Shown: positions 26,952 through 39,399, counted from the stretch's first letter. The stretch: 64,000 bases of DNA from Paralvinella palmiformis (GCA_025642065.1 JAODUP010000849.1:27501-91500), one strand, 5' to 3'. Numbers and translations: made by a program. The notes: a model not told the origin generated them from the sequence alone.

Positions 26952-29137
26952 TTCATACTTAATGGTTCATTGTTGGTATGTTTGTGCATTTAAGGAGTAC
27001 ATTAAGCCTAATTGTATGCGTGTAAGGAGTGTAATATATGTTTGTCTACATACTACAGTTACTGCCATAACAATTAGTATTTACGGAATACATAGTATGC
27101 TGTCATATTGTATTGTTCCATATACAAATCTTGATTAGGCTAATCTTCCCTTCTCTTTAAATATCTCATTTTATCTTTTTCTAATTTAAAGTTATATTAT
27201 TATGGATTTTGCTATGCTATGGTATTCTTTAATGGCAATTGTTTGATGAATAGAAGAAATATTTTCTTTGGCCTTCTGTTTGTTAAATTTCTGTTCTATT
27301 ACTTATCGTGACATAGGTTTTCTTTGTCTTTATTGCTACACCCTTCGCATCGCAAAACTGCCGGATATATTTCAGTATTTAGCGATCAACAAAGAACGAT
27401 ATATATGGTAAATCGGACGACAACTGCAGGCATAAGATAAATATTTATTAGGGTAAAGGCTTGGAAATTCTTGGTTCTCATTCTCTAACAAATCATTTTC
27501 AACTATCATCTAATCTGTTAGATGCCAATAAGTAGGATGCTGCATCTATTTATAATAAAGAAGCGTTAATACTTCTTTGTAATCTGTCTTCATGCCGCAG
27601 ATGACAATTTTTCACTGATGATGTATTGCTACACTATCGTATAAAGTATTATGTTTATTCAGTTTAACTGAGGTTATGTTTCTCGTGTAAGTTTGATGCG
27701 GAAGGAATCATATTTGGTCAGATTTAGCTAGAGATAATTAAATAGTGAACCAGAGAGTTTGAAAAACTTGCTAATAATTTAATGATATACAATCTCTTTT
27801 TTTTCGGTAATAAAGAAGTAACAATGGCGAAGAAGTGTGTCCACTGTGTAAGCGAATTATTTTGTTTATCTATTAACGGCTTATTCCAATAAAGGGGCTG
27901 GTATTATGTAGTCACATATGAATGTCATCTGTAATGCGGAGGGCGAAGACATGTACGTGCAGACAGGAACAAAGATGATTAATCCATAGTACTTCACATG
28001 TTTTTGTTGTTTATAGATCATATACCGTGTTCATAGTTTAGCATGGGGCGAACGGATCGACGAATTATTTTCATTCTACGCCAAGCTGAGTAAATGTTCC
28101 TGTCATTTTTCAAGCTAAATGATTTATTATGTAATTTACAACTATTCTTACTTTACAGATATAATGCTGTGTTAATTTGTTCCGTGTGATGATAAGTCTT
28201 TCATTTACTCTATCATGCACTTCTAAATTGGACATTAAAGTAAAGGAAGCCATGCTGTTGTTGTCACTAAGGCGTAATGGCGTCTTCCACTTTAAACAAA
28301 TCATCATCGGCGTCACTATAGGCTGAACAGAAAACCTTGTCCTTGGCCTACTAATTGCTCAGCTTATCTTTCACGATTAAAACTGGCACAGGCTCATCCT
28401 CAATGTTAGGTCTTTTGTAGCAGACAACACAGATTAGGACAATTGTTTAAATACATCAAACACTCCTTCCATAAATATACCCCCCCCCCCGGCCTCTCAC
28501 ATATCAGATGGTGATAAAATGAAGGTCGCTTGGGTGGCTGGATGGGTGTTGTATTTGTTACTATAGGATTATGTGTATTCTATTTTTGACCTAATGTCGT
28601 CATGCTATATTGAGCATCATTGCAGTTAGTGTTTGTAAAATTTGCAATCTTGTCACCAAAAACTCTAGAAAGATAACGATAATGGGACAACCTTCTACAC
28701 ATATCATTGTCCGTACATATAACATATAATGATACTAGCAACAAACGTTCAAATATTTGTAGTCAAGTAGCAGGAATAGTTAAACTACTTCTAATAATAA
28801 CATTCGGACAATACCAACAACTACCATTCACCTTGTTGCTACGGTGTTAGCATGAGAGGCCCGAAACAATGGCAACATAATTAACTATGATTATCCTGGG
28901 GGAAAATGCTCATCAAATGGTTATTATTGTAATGTCGTATGGTTCTGCGTCGTAATTAAATAAATCTTGAATCCGAGAAATAAGACCGACCTATAATTAA
29001 TCAAAGAAAGCCATTGTTTTTGCTATGGCTAATAATAAACATGATGCTGTTCTGCTAGCACAGATCAACAATATCAATGGGATTACACGTTATAGGTAAC
29101 TGTTCCATTTATCCCCTGTTGCCTTTTATTTTGCAAG
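26948..29137. other. No recognisable feature
   Basis: About 2.2 kb of AT-rich DNA without a recognisable gene, RNA or mobile element. It contains one C10 homopolymer near 28480. Confidence 0.45.
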
Positions 29138-29271
29138 TTCCTGGACGAATACATAAAGACGGGATGTTTCTCTTTAGTGGTGTCCAGTCCTTTATAGTAG
29201 ATACTCACCTCAAAGATATCGGAACAAGCTGCACCAAGCGTCCCATGGTTAATACTAAACGGCAGGCTATT
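29138..29271 (+). CDS. Candidate internal exon, unknown protein
   Basis: A pyrimidine-rich tract (CCTGTTGCCTTTTATTTTGCAAG) ends at 29137 and GTAAGC begins at 29272. The 134-bp interval between is open: two bases complete a codon, 44 codons follow, and it ends on a codon boundary. The peptide (PGRIHKDGMFLFSGVQSFIV near its start) matches nothing I know. The surrounding ATG-initiated frame (29077-29283) is also open, so a chance ORF cannot be excluded. Its phase does not join directly to the exon candidates downstream. Confidence 0.25.
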
Positions 29272-29854
29272 GTAAGCTTATGACAGTTAGTGGGAAAGCA
29301 AATATATATTAGTGTTTGAATAGTTTGGGCCCTTCTTCCTTAAAAAACAAATAATTTCTAAATAGAAGGCTTCACTTTACCTGGAGGTAAGAATAACACC
29401 TGCTTTATCATTTCCCTTCCTCTCAGCTAATGTAGGAAAGGATTATGCTAATTGGTTTAAATGTTGGTGTACGTATTTGTTGTCACGGAGCCATGGAGGA
29501 TTCAGAAGAAACATGTATTTGATACTTATATAATTAACTTATTTATGGTATCTCAACACTTCTGTATCATTAGTGGTGAATGTTACGATAATTATTATCG
29601 ACGTAGCAATTGAATTGAATTATGAAAATATTATGAATAGCCTAATGTCATAAAATGAAGGCAAATAACCTTGTCTTCATCATGTTGCCATACAAGCGCA
29701 ATTAATACGGACAACTTATTTCACAGATTAAAATCTGATTTGTGGAAACAACTTTTGTCGGGAAAAGAGCAATGCAATTGCTCTGTAATTGCTCTGTACA
29801 ATGTTCCACACTGACCTATTTTACGTGTTATCATCGGTGACCTCTTTCCAAATA
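29272..29854. other. No recognisable feature
   Basis: Non-coding DNA. Confidence 0.5.
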
Positions 29855-29895
29855 GACAGATGTATACTGCTAGTAAGGGCGCTTTATTAAATATT

Positions 29896-29929
<34 letters not shown>

Positions 29930-29930
29930 C
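29855..29930 (+). mobile_element. L2-like LINE 3' terminus with (ATT)n tail
   Basis: CTGCTAGTAAGGGCGCTTTA followed by TTAAATATTG and an ATT run is the same 3' end as at 11740 and, inverted, at 61460. Only the last few tens of bases of the element are present. Confidence 0.65.
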
Positions 29931-30065
29931 ACAAAACAATTGAATTATGTTTAGATAATTGAACTTACCAACGCCTATATATTCTAAATGAATTTGGAAT
30001 TTATTCCCATATGTGTCTTTCTCATTTCAAATATGCAGCCACAAATAGTAACTGTCATTTAGAAC

Positions 30066-30096
<31 letters not shown>
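30066..30096. repeat. (ATT)n microsatellite
   Basis: A short ATT run preceded by AGAACTTT; possibly another worn LINE tail. Confidence 0.7.
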
Positions 30097-30098
<2 letters not shown>

Positions 30099-30627
30099 TA
30101 CTGATACAGTCAGCGTCGATAATGTTGTTATTGCTTTTATTCAAAACCAGTATAGGTACTCGTGATATTAAATGTCACATGCCTTTATGTTACGGGGTCA
30201 GTGACTCCACATAAGAGATACAAGATGTAGCCGTCAGAAACTGCAATCGAATTGCCTAATGCTATTTATATAATATGATTACTCACAAAAGTATACTGTA
30301 TATGCTTGACGATACAACGAATAGATCAGAGTGTATCAATCACATAATAATCTTCCTCTTTCTCCCCTAAAAGGTTATTTTTTAAATTATGGTTTATACA
30401 TATTCACCTGTTTAATACCACGAGAATGAAAGTCGTTTTTTGTTGTTGTTGGTGTTTTATGCCCGATCTTAGTCCGCACTTCGACCACATCATTAACATA
30501 CTACTATCAGTAAAACATATCACCCTTACATTAGCGTTATTCTTCCCTGGTCGTACCTTTTTTTACTTTAAAGTTAAGTATAAGTATACACCTTTTTGTA
30601 GCCTCTGTATGGCTCACGGTGGAGATA
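30097..30627. other. No recognisable feature
   Basis: Non-coding. The cysteine-rich 68-codon frame at 30426-30632 has no support. Confidence 0.45.
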
Positions 30628-30722
30628 TATAGCCGGCGACTGATTCCCCGGGAAACAACCCACACACAAAACATCTATGAGTCAGATTGGAACCCAAAGC
30701 CTACGCGATAGGAGCTCCCGGA
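30628..30722 (-). mobile_element. tRNA-derived SINE, family 3
   Basis: On the minus strand a tRNA-like head includes the B-box-like GGGTTCCAAT (30686-30695), then CTCATAGATG and GTTTCCCGGGGAA. A second copy with the same order lies at 31083-31214. It lacks the family 1 body. Confidence 0.5.
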
Positions 30723-31082
30723 AATCATCTGGATAATGACGTTTTTCGTTTGTTAAATATAATTTCCCGCAAAACAGTTTTCTTCGTTTGACAATCATCA
30801 AACAAAAGAATAAAGGGATTTTATACCCCGGAGCCACTATAATAACTGTTTGTTTATTTCTCTTCTAACTACGGCGGATACATTCCCTTATGAATACATA
30901 TTATTTTGGTCATACCTAATTTTACAATATCATAATTAAATATACTGCCTATCAAATTCACCTGAAAGCATTTATATCTATACAGGTAGAAGCATACTGA
31001 TCAGAATGCCAACCAGATTGAGATAGCGTCCTATTTGAGTTGAGCGAAGTTGAGTCGCTTAGCATGAGCAATCATCACACGT

Positions 31083-31214
31083 TGCACATACGACCAAATA
31101 GCACCTGCCCTGGGAAACAAATACTAACAACCCATCTATGAGCTAGATTAGAACCCCCAACCCGATGGATTGCAGCACAGTGCTGTAACCACTGTCACAT
31201 CGTAACGCCCTCCC
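31083..31214 (-). mobile_element. tRNA-derived SINE, family 3, second copy
   Basis: Minus-strand tRNA-like head (GGGCGTTACGATGTGACAG) with B-box-like GGGGTTCTAAT (31146-31156), then CTCATAGATG and GTTTCCCAGGG, as in the copy at 30628. Confidence 0.5.
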
Positions 31215-31532
31215 ATTTTAGTAGTAGGGGTGTGACTCTCTAATATTGTTGTACATATAAAAGTAACACTAATGATCAGCTTACAACCAACTACCTTAGT
31301 TGGACAGTGATACACGTTGCATCTGATAGTTTTCCTGTTAGCAATAATCTACCTATTATAGTACAAGGAAACATTTATTATCGGAGCTTTAGTCATTCAA
31401 TGGATTATGCCTTAAATAAGAAAATTGGGATGTGATATAAATGCTGCAAAACGAACGACAATAAAAACAAAAACATCAACATAAATAGCAACAACAACGA
31501 AACAACAACAACAACAACACCAATAATAACAT
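31215..31532. other. No recognisable feature
   Basis: AT-rich DNA, becoming CAA/CAACAA-rich after 31450. Confidence 0.5.
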
Positions 31533-31541
31533 TACTACTAT

Positions 31542-31576
<35 letters not shown>

Positions 31577-31581
31577 TAATG

Positions 31582-31620
<39 letters not shown>
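31533..31620. repeat. (ACT)n(AAT)n microsatellite
   Basis: About thirteen ACT units pass into about thirteen AAT units. Confidence 0.9.
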
Positions 31621-31621
<1 letters not shown>

Positions 31622-32853
31622 GAAGAATATAATTTTTAATACAATATGGCTGATTTTCTAATTACTACATTATTATGATAATCAATAGTGAAAATGGTTT
31701 GATTCTCACTTGCACTAGAACAAATAAGTGCACATATCTCTATATTGTTTTAAATGTTATTGTATTACCCATGTATCATGCCAATGATGACACGTGCTGC
31801 ATTGGTTTAGACAGTTATTGGGTATTGATTCCTTTCAGTTTGAAACATGCTTGTATATTATAAGAAATCAACGAAGTAGGTTAGATGTGTCGCCTTATTT
31901 ATAAATCCTTACAGCATGCTTGTATAAATAACATTCAGGGTAAGAAAAGGTGTTTTGTTGCTGTTATCGTTGATGGTTGTCCCCGCTTTTTGTCTTATTC
32001 GCATCAATAGCATTATTCGCTGAAAAGAACAATGCTCTCTCTCCTTGTCCTTTCATTTACTCGCCTTCTGCTCCACGATTTGAAATGATACACCATTTTT
32101 TTAAACTTCAAGTCTTCAGCGGTGGAGGACATCGTTTGTACGAAGGACTTCATTCCCATGATTCTTCTTCTATAAAATCTATCCCAGGATCATCCCGTCT
32201 GTTCTATGAACATGAATCGCACATAATTAAGTAGTAGGCAACTGTTAACTATACAACAGTCAAGAGGACTGTTTTGTTATTTAATTTGGGAATAAAGATG
32301 CTTATTTAGAATCTAAATAACTTCCGTCTACCCATTAAACAATTAATAACATACCTGCGAGAAGGTATATTTATACAAACCGAGTCCATCTCAGCCAGAC
32401 AAAAGCCCAGACAAAAGCAATACACAACAACAAAAAGTCCTATTGTTGACCAGATCAAATAACCGTTCTGTCATACGTCGATTTATATGGCCTATGTAAG
32501 CATGTTTTCTCAACCTTCTATCCAATATTGTTTATTGATTAACGAAGGTTGCGCTAAGCAGGTGGTTTCTCAATGTTCTTTACCATATTGTTTACCCAGT
32601 ATCTCTACTCTTCCCCATCGTTAGACAATTACTAGTCATCAATGTTCATCAATGCGTATGACAGTATTTCTACTCAGAAAGCTTTGGTGGTTCAATCGAC
32701 TGAGTTTGATTATTGTGCGGCATAAATTCCTTACTTAAATACCCCACAACGGTGTCACGATAAATATAAAAATGGAAAAATCAAAGCTGGTTTTGAAGGT
32801 TTTGGTCTCACACTTTCTGATAGATCAAGGCTATCAGATAACAAGGCTTCATT

Positions 32854-32858
<5 letters not shown>
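31621..32858. other. Mostly non-coding; weak reading frame at 31977-32234
   Basis: The 85-codon frame begins with a hydrophobic stretch but has no ATG at its start and no homologue I know. It may be a chance ORF or an exon piece; AG acceptors with pyrimidine runs lie within it. Confidence 0.3.

Positions 32859-32914
<56 letters not shown>
32859..32914. repeat. (AG)n microsatellite
   Basis: An AG run with one AAAG interruption. Confidence 0.95.
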
Positions 32915-32917
<3 letters not shown>

Positions 32918-33485
32918 TTATGAAAATATTATAATTAAACTAATTGAAACAAAGGTATATTTCAAGAACTTCACAACACAACCACTACTTTCTAGCAATG
33001 CATGCTGTACTGACAACGTATTTTGCAGACCGTGATAGGTTGTTGTATGGATGATAAAAAGATAACTGAGAATAGAAACATATTATATCCACACAAAAAA
33101 CCTTCAATAGTGTAATGGCACAATGCGAATTGACCATTTAGAATCATGACTTATAGAGCAGTAACCTCAAATTAGTGTGATATGTTTCCGTAGGCGCTTG
33201 CCTATCAGTATCACCAGGTGTGAAGTAGAAGTCTCTTTAGGCAGTTCATCCCAGACCTATCGCTGGTAGATGGTGATTCAATAGCACTGTTTAGGAAAGA
33301 AATGATTAAATCTGAAGTATTAAAGGCCTCGAACAATGACTTTTTAATTGCAGAAGTAGCTTGCTTGTGTCAAAATAATAGCGTAAACACTGTTACAACT
33401 CTGTAATAATGCCCTTATTTGTTCATGCCTCAACGCACGCAAGAGAATATATGTGCTGCTGCCATCGTTCGAATTATATCGGCCG
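32915..33485. other. No recognisable feature
   Basis: Non-coding DNA. Confidence 0.5.
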
Positions 33486-33539
33486 TCGTGATATCACAAC
33501 CAAACCACGTAGTTGTGTTTGGCTATTGTGACATCACGA
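33486..33539. repeat. Imperfect inverted repeat, hairpin-forming
   Basis: The left arm 33486-33508 (TCGTGATATCACAACCAAAC...) and the right arm 33515-33539 are reverse complements apart from one substitution and a short bulge. A spacer of about six bases separates them. The loop is too short for a typical microRNA precursor. Confidence 0.7.
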
Positions 33540-34667
33540 GCTTTATCGATCTACCTGTTTTCGTGCACACTTGAGAGTGCTGTCACTAACTGGGCTCGAC
33601 GTTAAGAAAATTGTTTACAACTATAAACTTCTAAAGTAAGAAGGGAATAAAATCAATATTGAAAATGTGAATGTTCGAAGCCTGTAATAGCCCGCATAAC
33701 GCTTCAGTTATAAAACAAAACATAACTTTATAGTTAAGATAATCACTTTTCTTCTGTGGACAATATATAATATTATCCGTACTGTACAATATTCGCTTGT
33801 TGTGTTTTTGGACGACAGATACTTAATATTGCATGTTAAGTCTGAGTGTGGAAGTGCTAAATAAATTACAGAAAAAAAACCCTGTTAAAAGTAAACCTTT
33901 TCCAGTACTATCTAAAACACGCTGATTCGTATATATTAAAAATAAAATAGGATACCAACAGACATCAAACTGAAAACTGCATATTTCACTTCGTTATTAA
34001 CGTTGATGTATCATTAGGGAGACCGACTGTTTCAGTTAAATTTATTTAATCCAGAAAATGCAGGTAAACTGATATTATTTTGAGGAACGCATCGTGTATA
34101 CGTTGAATACTCTTGAATAACTGGTGACAATAGGGACACAGAATACACTTTCGACGCCGGTCTATCCGAAAAGTTTCCTTCACTCATGATGAAGTATTTG
34201 AGGCTTATATTCTAAACGTAATGAATGACTTCTTTTTGTTCGTTAATAGCTGTCGATGCGCGGTATTGTGGTCTATTAGAATGCGCTGTGATGCTCAACA
34301 ATTGTAACTTCAGTGCTTGAGATTTATATGTGTTACCTCACCCTCAATCCATATAGGTCTAACCTCTTCCTATTGACCCGTCCAACTTGGGTGTCCTTAT
34401 TAGAAACCGAAGCTTCTGCTGTTATAACGCTCTGGATTATTGAGACCTTCTACAAGCCCCGTCACAAATTCAAGGAATGGACTGTGAGGTGGAGTACGGG
34501 TTATCAAAGGGTTGTTTTAAGAAAATATCGCATGCAAATTAGAACCCAAGAGATATTAAGTCGAACAAGGACACGAACGTTTGTTTTAATATGTTCTTCA
34601 GATTATTACTAAGAAAGTTCTTATTTATTATACTATAGCTGTAATATTATCGTTATCGTAAAAATAA
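33540..34667. other. Non-coding; unassigned reading frame at 34313-34612
   Basis: The 99-codon frame has no ATG at its start, no recognised motif and no convincing splice context. Nothing else is recognised. Confidence 0.4.
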
Positions 34668-34765
34668 GGGTTGCTGTTTTATGGCCACCTTTCTGCACAA
34701 GGTACGCTAAATGGGCCGCGAGAACTCTAACGAGAATGAGGCGAAGTGAAAAAAGAAATTATTAC
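34668..34765 (-). mobile_element. tRNA-derived SINE, family 1, 3' fragment
   Basis: GTTGCTGTTTTATGGCCAC and GAATGAGGCGAAGTGAAA match the tail half of the SINE at 162-330. A B-box-like GAATTCAAACTC near 34848 may be its displaced head. Confidence 0.65.
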
Positions 34766-34914
34766 CAGATATACTATTACATATGCCTACTTCTCGAATA
34801 AACTAACATGGAAGAGGTTGCCGGTGGAGAATAGAAGCGCAATCTGAATTCAAACTCATCTGTTTAATTCGTTCAACAATTCTAGTTTGGCTTTTAGATA
34901 TCTAAGCATTCACT

Positions 34915-34960
34915 GTGAAACACCTTTGAATGGATCCCACAAGTTAGTGCACTTTAATAA
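34915..34960 (+). mobile_element. L2-like LINE 3' terminus
   Basis: AAGTTAGTGCACTTTAATAAA resembles the LINE 3' end at 4310-4335. Confidence 0.4.
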
Positions 34961-35009
34961 ACAGTCAATGTTAATTAATTAATTTGATTAATCAACCAAT
35001 TAATGTATC

Positions 35010-35015
35010 CATCTG

Positions 35016-35049
<34 letters not shown>

Positions 35050-35106
35050 CATCTATCCATCTATCTATCTATCTATCTCCCGGTCTATCTATCAATATGT
35101 ATGTCT

Positions 35107-35174
<68 letters not shown>
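35010..35174. repeat. (CTAT)n then (CT)n microsatellite
   Basis: About 20 tetranucleotide units, a short interruption, then a CT run of more than 60 bp. Confidence 0.95.
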
Positions 35175-35178
<4 letters not shown>

Positions 35179-35889
35179 TGCGGTATGGTTAGAATGATTA
35201 GGCTGCAGTAAATATTCAACAGAAAACGCGAAATAAATGTGTATTAAACCAGCGTATAGGTTGGAATAAACATTATAAAGAACTGGTTATATTGATATGC
35301 ATCTACAAAAGCCCGTTTGGGTATATTGCTCGTTATTATAATTATATTGGCTTTGAGGTAATGCTATGTAAACCAACACGGTTCATTAGATGGGTCATAA
35401 CGTCACAATAGTAGATGAATTTTTTAAAGTATCGGCATGAAACATCCATTAATATTACTCTAAGTTAATATAATCCCGAAATAAGCGTTCATTTTCATCT
35501 GCACGTTGAAACGGATTTACAATTAGAGTGTACCAACGTATATTTGTTATCGCTGTCAGGATTTCATCTGAATCGGTCTATAATGTGATGTTCTTCTGTA
35601 CATGATAATTGGTTATTGAATCCTACATAGATAAAATAATATATATATTATCAGCAATCTTTTGTGTCCATTTGAACCAAATTATTGTGGAAAATATAAC
35701 AAAAGCGGTCTTTAACACCGTATTCTGGATCAAGCTTAGGATCGACCAGGATTTAGATTTAGATGATGTCAAAAATGAGGATTTACCCAGTTAATGAATC
35801 TGTCATTACAATACCCTTATAGAATATAAACTAAATCACACATCTATATATATAAACAACAAAGATTACATAGGTAACATTCCCAGAGC
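35175..35889. other. No recognisable feature
   Basis: AT-rich non-coding DNA. Confidence 0.5.
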
Positions 35890-36060
35890 TTCTTTGCCCT
35901 AACTGGTAGTGCGCTAGTCCATAGTTCTGTAGCACCTGGATTCAAACCCAGACCGGGCTATGTCTGAAGGTTGTTTCATCCTTCATTTCTCCTCATTACT
36001 TTTTCAGATTGCTCGGTCCAATTAGTCTACCTCAAAAAAAGTGTTCGTAAACAGCAACAT
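35890..36060 (+). mobile_element. tRNA-derived SINE, family 1
   Basis: tRNA-like head with B box GGATTCAAACC at 35938-35948, the body phrase TTTCATCCTTCATTTCTCCTC and the 3' end GTAAACAGCAACATTT, in the same order as the copy at 162-330. Confidence 0.75.
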
Positions 36061-36258
36061 TTTACATTCACATAATAGTACATAAATATCAAACTTATTT
36101 TTTTATAAAATTATAATATAACAACACGGATATCTCCTCATATATCTACTCATATATTATCTCTTTAATTAAGAGAACCTCCCCCCCCAATGATGACTGT
36201 TCTATGTGTGACTAATGTTGAGGCTAGGAAAATCGAGCAATCATTCCTTATTTGTCAG

Positions 36259-36509
36259 GATATATCTCGGCGGACAAACACTCACTCATCACGGATACAC
36301 GGATCGCTTATTTCGTCTAATCCAGGTTTGTTATCATTGGATTACGGCGTTAGCCGGCCGGACACCGATCCGCCATCGCGGAGATATGCTTTCCGGGTCA
36401 GACCGATGTCACTGGCCTCTTGATCACGTGGTTAATCTCTACGTCCACCGCGGTCGGTTACTGGATACAAGGCGACCTCTAGTGGGAGATATATCACGAA
36501 ATGATCATT
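36259..36509 (+). CDS. Candidate internal exon, unknown protein
   Basis: TTCCTTATTTGTCAG ends at 36258 and a strong donor GTGAGT starts at 36510. The 251-bp interval is open in one frame (one base, 83 codons, one base). It is much richer in GC and CpG than its surroundings. The peptide includes YLGGQTLTHHGYTDRLFRL and RRPLVGDISRNDH; I do not recognise it. A second frame is open until 36421. The codon-like composition and both splice signals favour a real exon. A regulatory GC-rich element is the alternative. Confidence 0.4.
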
Positions 36510-36740
36510 GTGAGTAATGCCCAAATTACTGCATCTCCCACGAAATGAAATCGAATTAAATGAACTGTCTTTGTTCCGGGATATTCAATTAATCTGATCA
36601 ATAGTTTTTTTGTCAGTCCCTTGTCCATGTATTATGTTCGGCATTTAACAGACATGATGTTTTTAAATAAATATGTGTCTTCGTGTATATTTGTGAGTAA
36701 AATTACTTGAAACGAGTGTTGCGCATCGACAGATATTTAT

Positions 36741-36784
36741 GCTTCACAGTTTTCACGTTTTTGTTTTCATTTCAACAGGTGAGT
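36741..36784 (+). promoter_or_regulatory. Juxtaposed 3'/5' splice site (recursive-splicing type)
   Basis: A long pyrimidine tract (TTTTTGTTTTCATTTCAACAG) ending at 36778 is followed at once by a consensus donor GTGAGT (36779-36784). This is the YnNCAG|GTRAGT form known for recursive splice sites in long introns. It lies 270 bp after the exon candidate at 36259-36509, on the same strand. Confidence 0.5.
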
Positions 36785-36842
36785 CTCACTGAAAGATAAC
36801 ACTTGGCTAATCTGGTCATACGTTTTCGTAAAATATTTCTGT

Positions 36843-36879
36843 GTTATTATTATTATTTTAATAATATTTATTATTATTA

Positions 36880-36915
<36 letters not shown>
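36843..36915. repeat. (ATT)n microsatellite
   Basis: Interrupted ATT runs. Confidence 0.9.
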
Positions 36916-36918
<3 letters not shown>

Positions 36919-38057
36919 TACAGGCTACGAATACACAATGATCGCTTGAGATATGTGTTGGGACCAAGATACTAGTAATATTATGTTGTTGTACGTCACG
37001 ATACGTTTACATATGTGATATGTCATTATATTCTGTGGTATATAGAAGTATGTTGTAGTCTTCCATAATTTACTGTAGTATGTCATGGCATGTGATGATA
37101 CCGCAGAATATCAAAACATGATCTTCTACCTTCTGATACTCTACCAATGACAACCCGTTATGGTGTTAATTACGAGATGGCGTAATCTAGCACTCTACCA
37201 AAAAATAACTCCGACGTGGTTTTTTGGAAACAAAAAAGAGACAAACAAAATGAACTTAACTGGGCTCAAATGTTGAATAATATTACTGACAGATAAAGAT
37301 CTATTGTAAATAGTGAAAGAAAGATCCTATCCAGACTCTACTTTAAGGTGCCGTTGTTTGATCTAAGTGACTGTTCATGTCGCCTATTTCGTGCGAGACA
37401 CAAATACAGTATTTAGCGGTAAGGCAAAGCACAAGTTTAGCACAACTTCAAACAGCTTACAAACATGTATTATCCTATACTGTTTGGTGAGAAATCTTAA
37501 TACTACTTTCAAACCGAGTTCATTAATGAATAGTTAACTATATTTACATCATACCATCTTATTAATCATTTTCAGTATATTAAGTATTTTCAGTATATTA
37601 AGTATCTAAATACCATCTTTACATCGAGGATCCATAACCAACGTGCTATTCAGCCGGTTTTTGTACGGACAGTTCTAAAACTAACGCTTAGCTGAGACAT
37701 GCATGGCGTCCTGATTACTGATTCGTCGGCGCAATTAATTAAGCTAATTTATTTTCCGTACCCGTGAAGTTTTGTTTGCGCATCATCGACCTTTCTTCGC
37801 GATTAAGCCTTTAATGGTTGCCCGCTTAAGGGGCCAGGAGTGCACGTTCGAGGAAAGCTTTGTCGGGTTCTGTGATAAATTTTGTATCAAGTAACTTTTT
37901 TATTCTCTAAGAATAAATAGGCTGTTTTTTGTTCAAATTCACTATTAATTAATCAACAAGATGTGGCTTTCTTTTTGAATCGCATTATTAGTTATCAATA
38001 AGATGTCTAATCTGAAACGTCTGAGAAAGATTTGTTAGATCACCTGTTAAATGAATG

Positions 38058-38058
<1 letters not shown>
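36916..38058. other. No recognisable feature
   Basis: AT-rich non-coding DNA with a 19-bp direct doubling at 37562-37604 (TTTTCAGTATATTAAGTAT). Confidence 0.45.

Positions 38059-38100
<42 letters not shown>
38059..38100. repeat. (ATT)n microsatellite
   Basis: Pure ATT run. Confidence 0.9.
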
Positions 38101-38101
<1 letters not shown>

Positions 38102-39128
38102 ACTGTTAGCATTGTTGGTACTCTATGTATTTACAGATAATGAACTGGAGGAAACCCCTTTTCACAACCATTTGATTCATCTGGTTCATCACGGTAGGTA
38201 GTCGTTGGTTCAGAAGTAAAATAATATTAGTGTACATATATGAACTATTAATAATCGTTAACTACGGATTAGATAATGGTCATATTTCCAATCTTACAGC
38301 TTCATTCATCAGACCTCGAATAACATCATATGGGATTAATCGGTTACAGAACTTGTTCAATGGCGCTTAGTTTTGGCGTGAGCATCCTGATCGGCAGATC
38401 CCAGGGATATGGGGTGAGGGTTTTCAGGATTGTCTAAAAACAACATGCCTCAGCTAATGCTTAGAACCTTATAATCCCCGCCCCCTCCCAGATCTATTGC
38501 CGAAAGAGGACAATCGGATGACGTGATAACCCTCATCCTTCAATCTGGATTTAGAATCATCTGAGTCGTTCCGGCGGTCATTTGTATATAAATCCGACGC
38601 CGAGATTCAACACTCGATTACTCAGCCATTTACTACGCACTCATTAACTTAGTGATTCACTCGCTTACTTATTGACTCACTCAGCAACCTCCCTGTTAGC
38701 ATCTTACCCGTCCGGATTTTCCACCTAAAATCCTGAAATCGTATTTTCCAGATCACTTCAAACCAAAGTCAGTTATATCACAACTATTTCGTGCAAACAG
38801 ACATAGACGATTGCTAATTGCTCTTTCGTGAATATGTATCCAGTCCTGGTGATAAAATTAACCCGACACTATTATTACAAATGACCTCTAGGGTAATGGG
38901 ATCAGTTAATTCAAAGAACATGAAGTGGATTAAAGGGATAGTCGACCATTTTGAATCATCTTCCTATTGTAAGGTTCCTTCTGGCTCAAACTGATATGGT
39001 TGTGTATCATTCATGACGTAATTTTAGCAAGATAGTGCCATTTGGTTCTGGAATAATTATTTGCTCACATTTGTTTACATGCTTTTGTACGGGCTCTACA
39101 GACTTCAGGTCAACCGGATACGCTCGAA
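38101..39128. other. Non-coding; possible TATA element near 38585
   Basis: A GC-richer stretch around 38560-38640 contains TTGTATATAAATCCGACGCC. It could be a TATA-type core promoter, but no transcript start or coding start follows that I can identify. Confidence 0.25.
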
Positions 39129-39190
39129 TGACGTCACCATGCAGGGCTTCCGGTCTCTGTCTAGCTTCAAAATGGCGGTGCCCACAGGCC
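39129..39190 (+). promoter_or_regulatory. CRE plus AAAATGGCGG module, copy 1
   Basis: TGACGTCA at 39129-39136 and AAAATGGCGG at 39169-39178, followed by CCCACAGGCCATT. A related stretch with the same order and spacing lies at 51106-51165. The octamer is the CREB/ATF site and ATGGCGGC-like cores bind YY1-type factors (family knowledge). Confidence 0.4.
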
Positions 39191-39397
39191 ATTAAAAGTC
39201 GATTAATCAGCATTTGAACTGGATTATTTAATATGTGGGTGATCGTTTACACATTTTGACATTATTTATGATATTTGTGAGTATGGGTGTATTAGTCCTG
39301 AAAATTTGAAATGAAAAAAAACCATATACTTTATACCTAATGTTGTCCAGCGGGAATACGTTTAATTATTACTGACGCCGAATCTGGATTAAATTCA

Positions 39398-39399
<2 letters not shown>

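Noticed and set aside
31977..32234. Secreted protein with hydrophobic start
   Set aside because: The frame begins without ATG and its composition changes little from the surroundings. Kept only as a note.
34313..34612. 99-codon unassigned frame
   Set aside because: No ATG at the start, no recognised motif, no supporting splice signals; length is within chance expectation.
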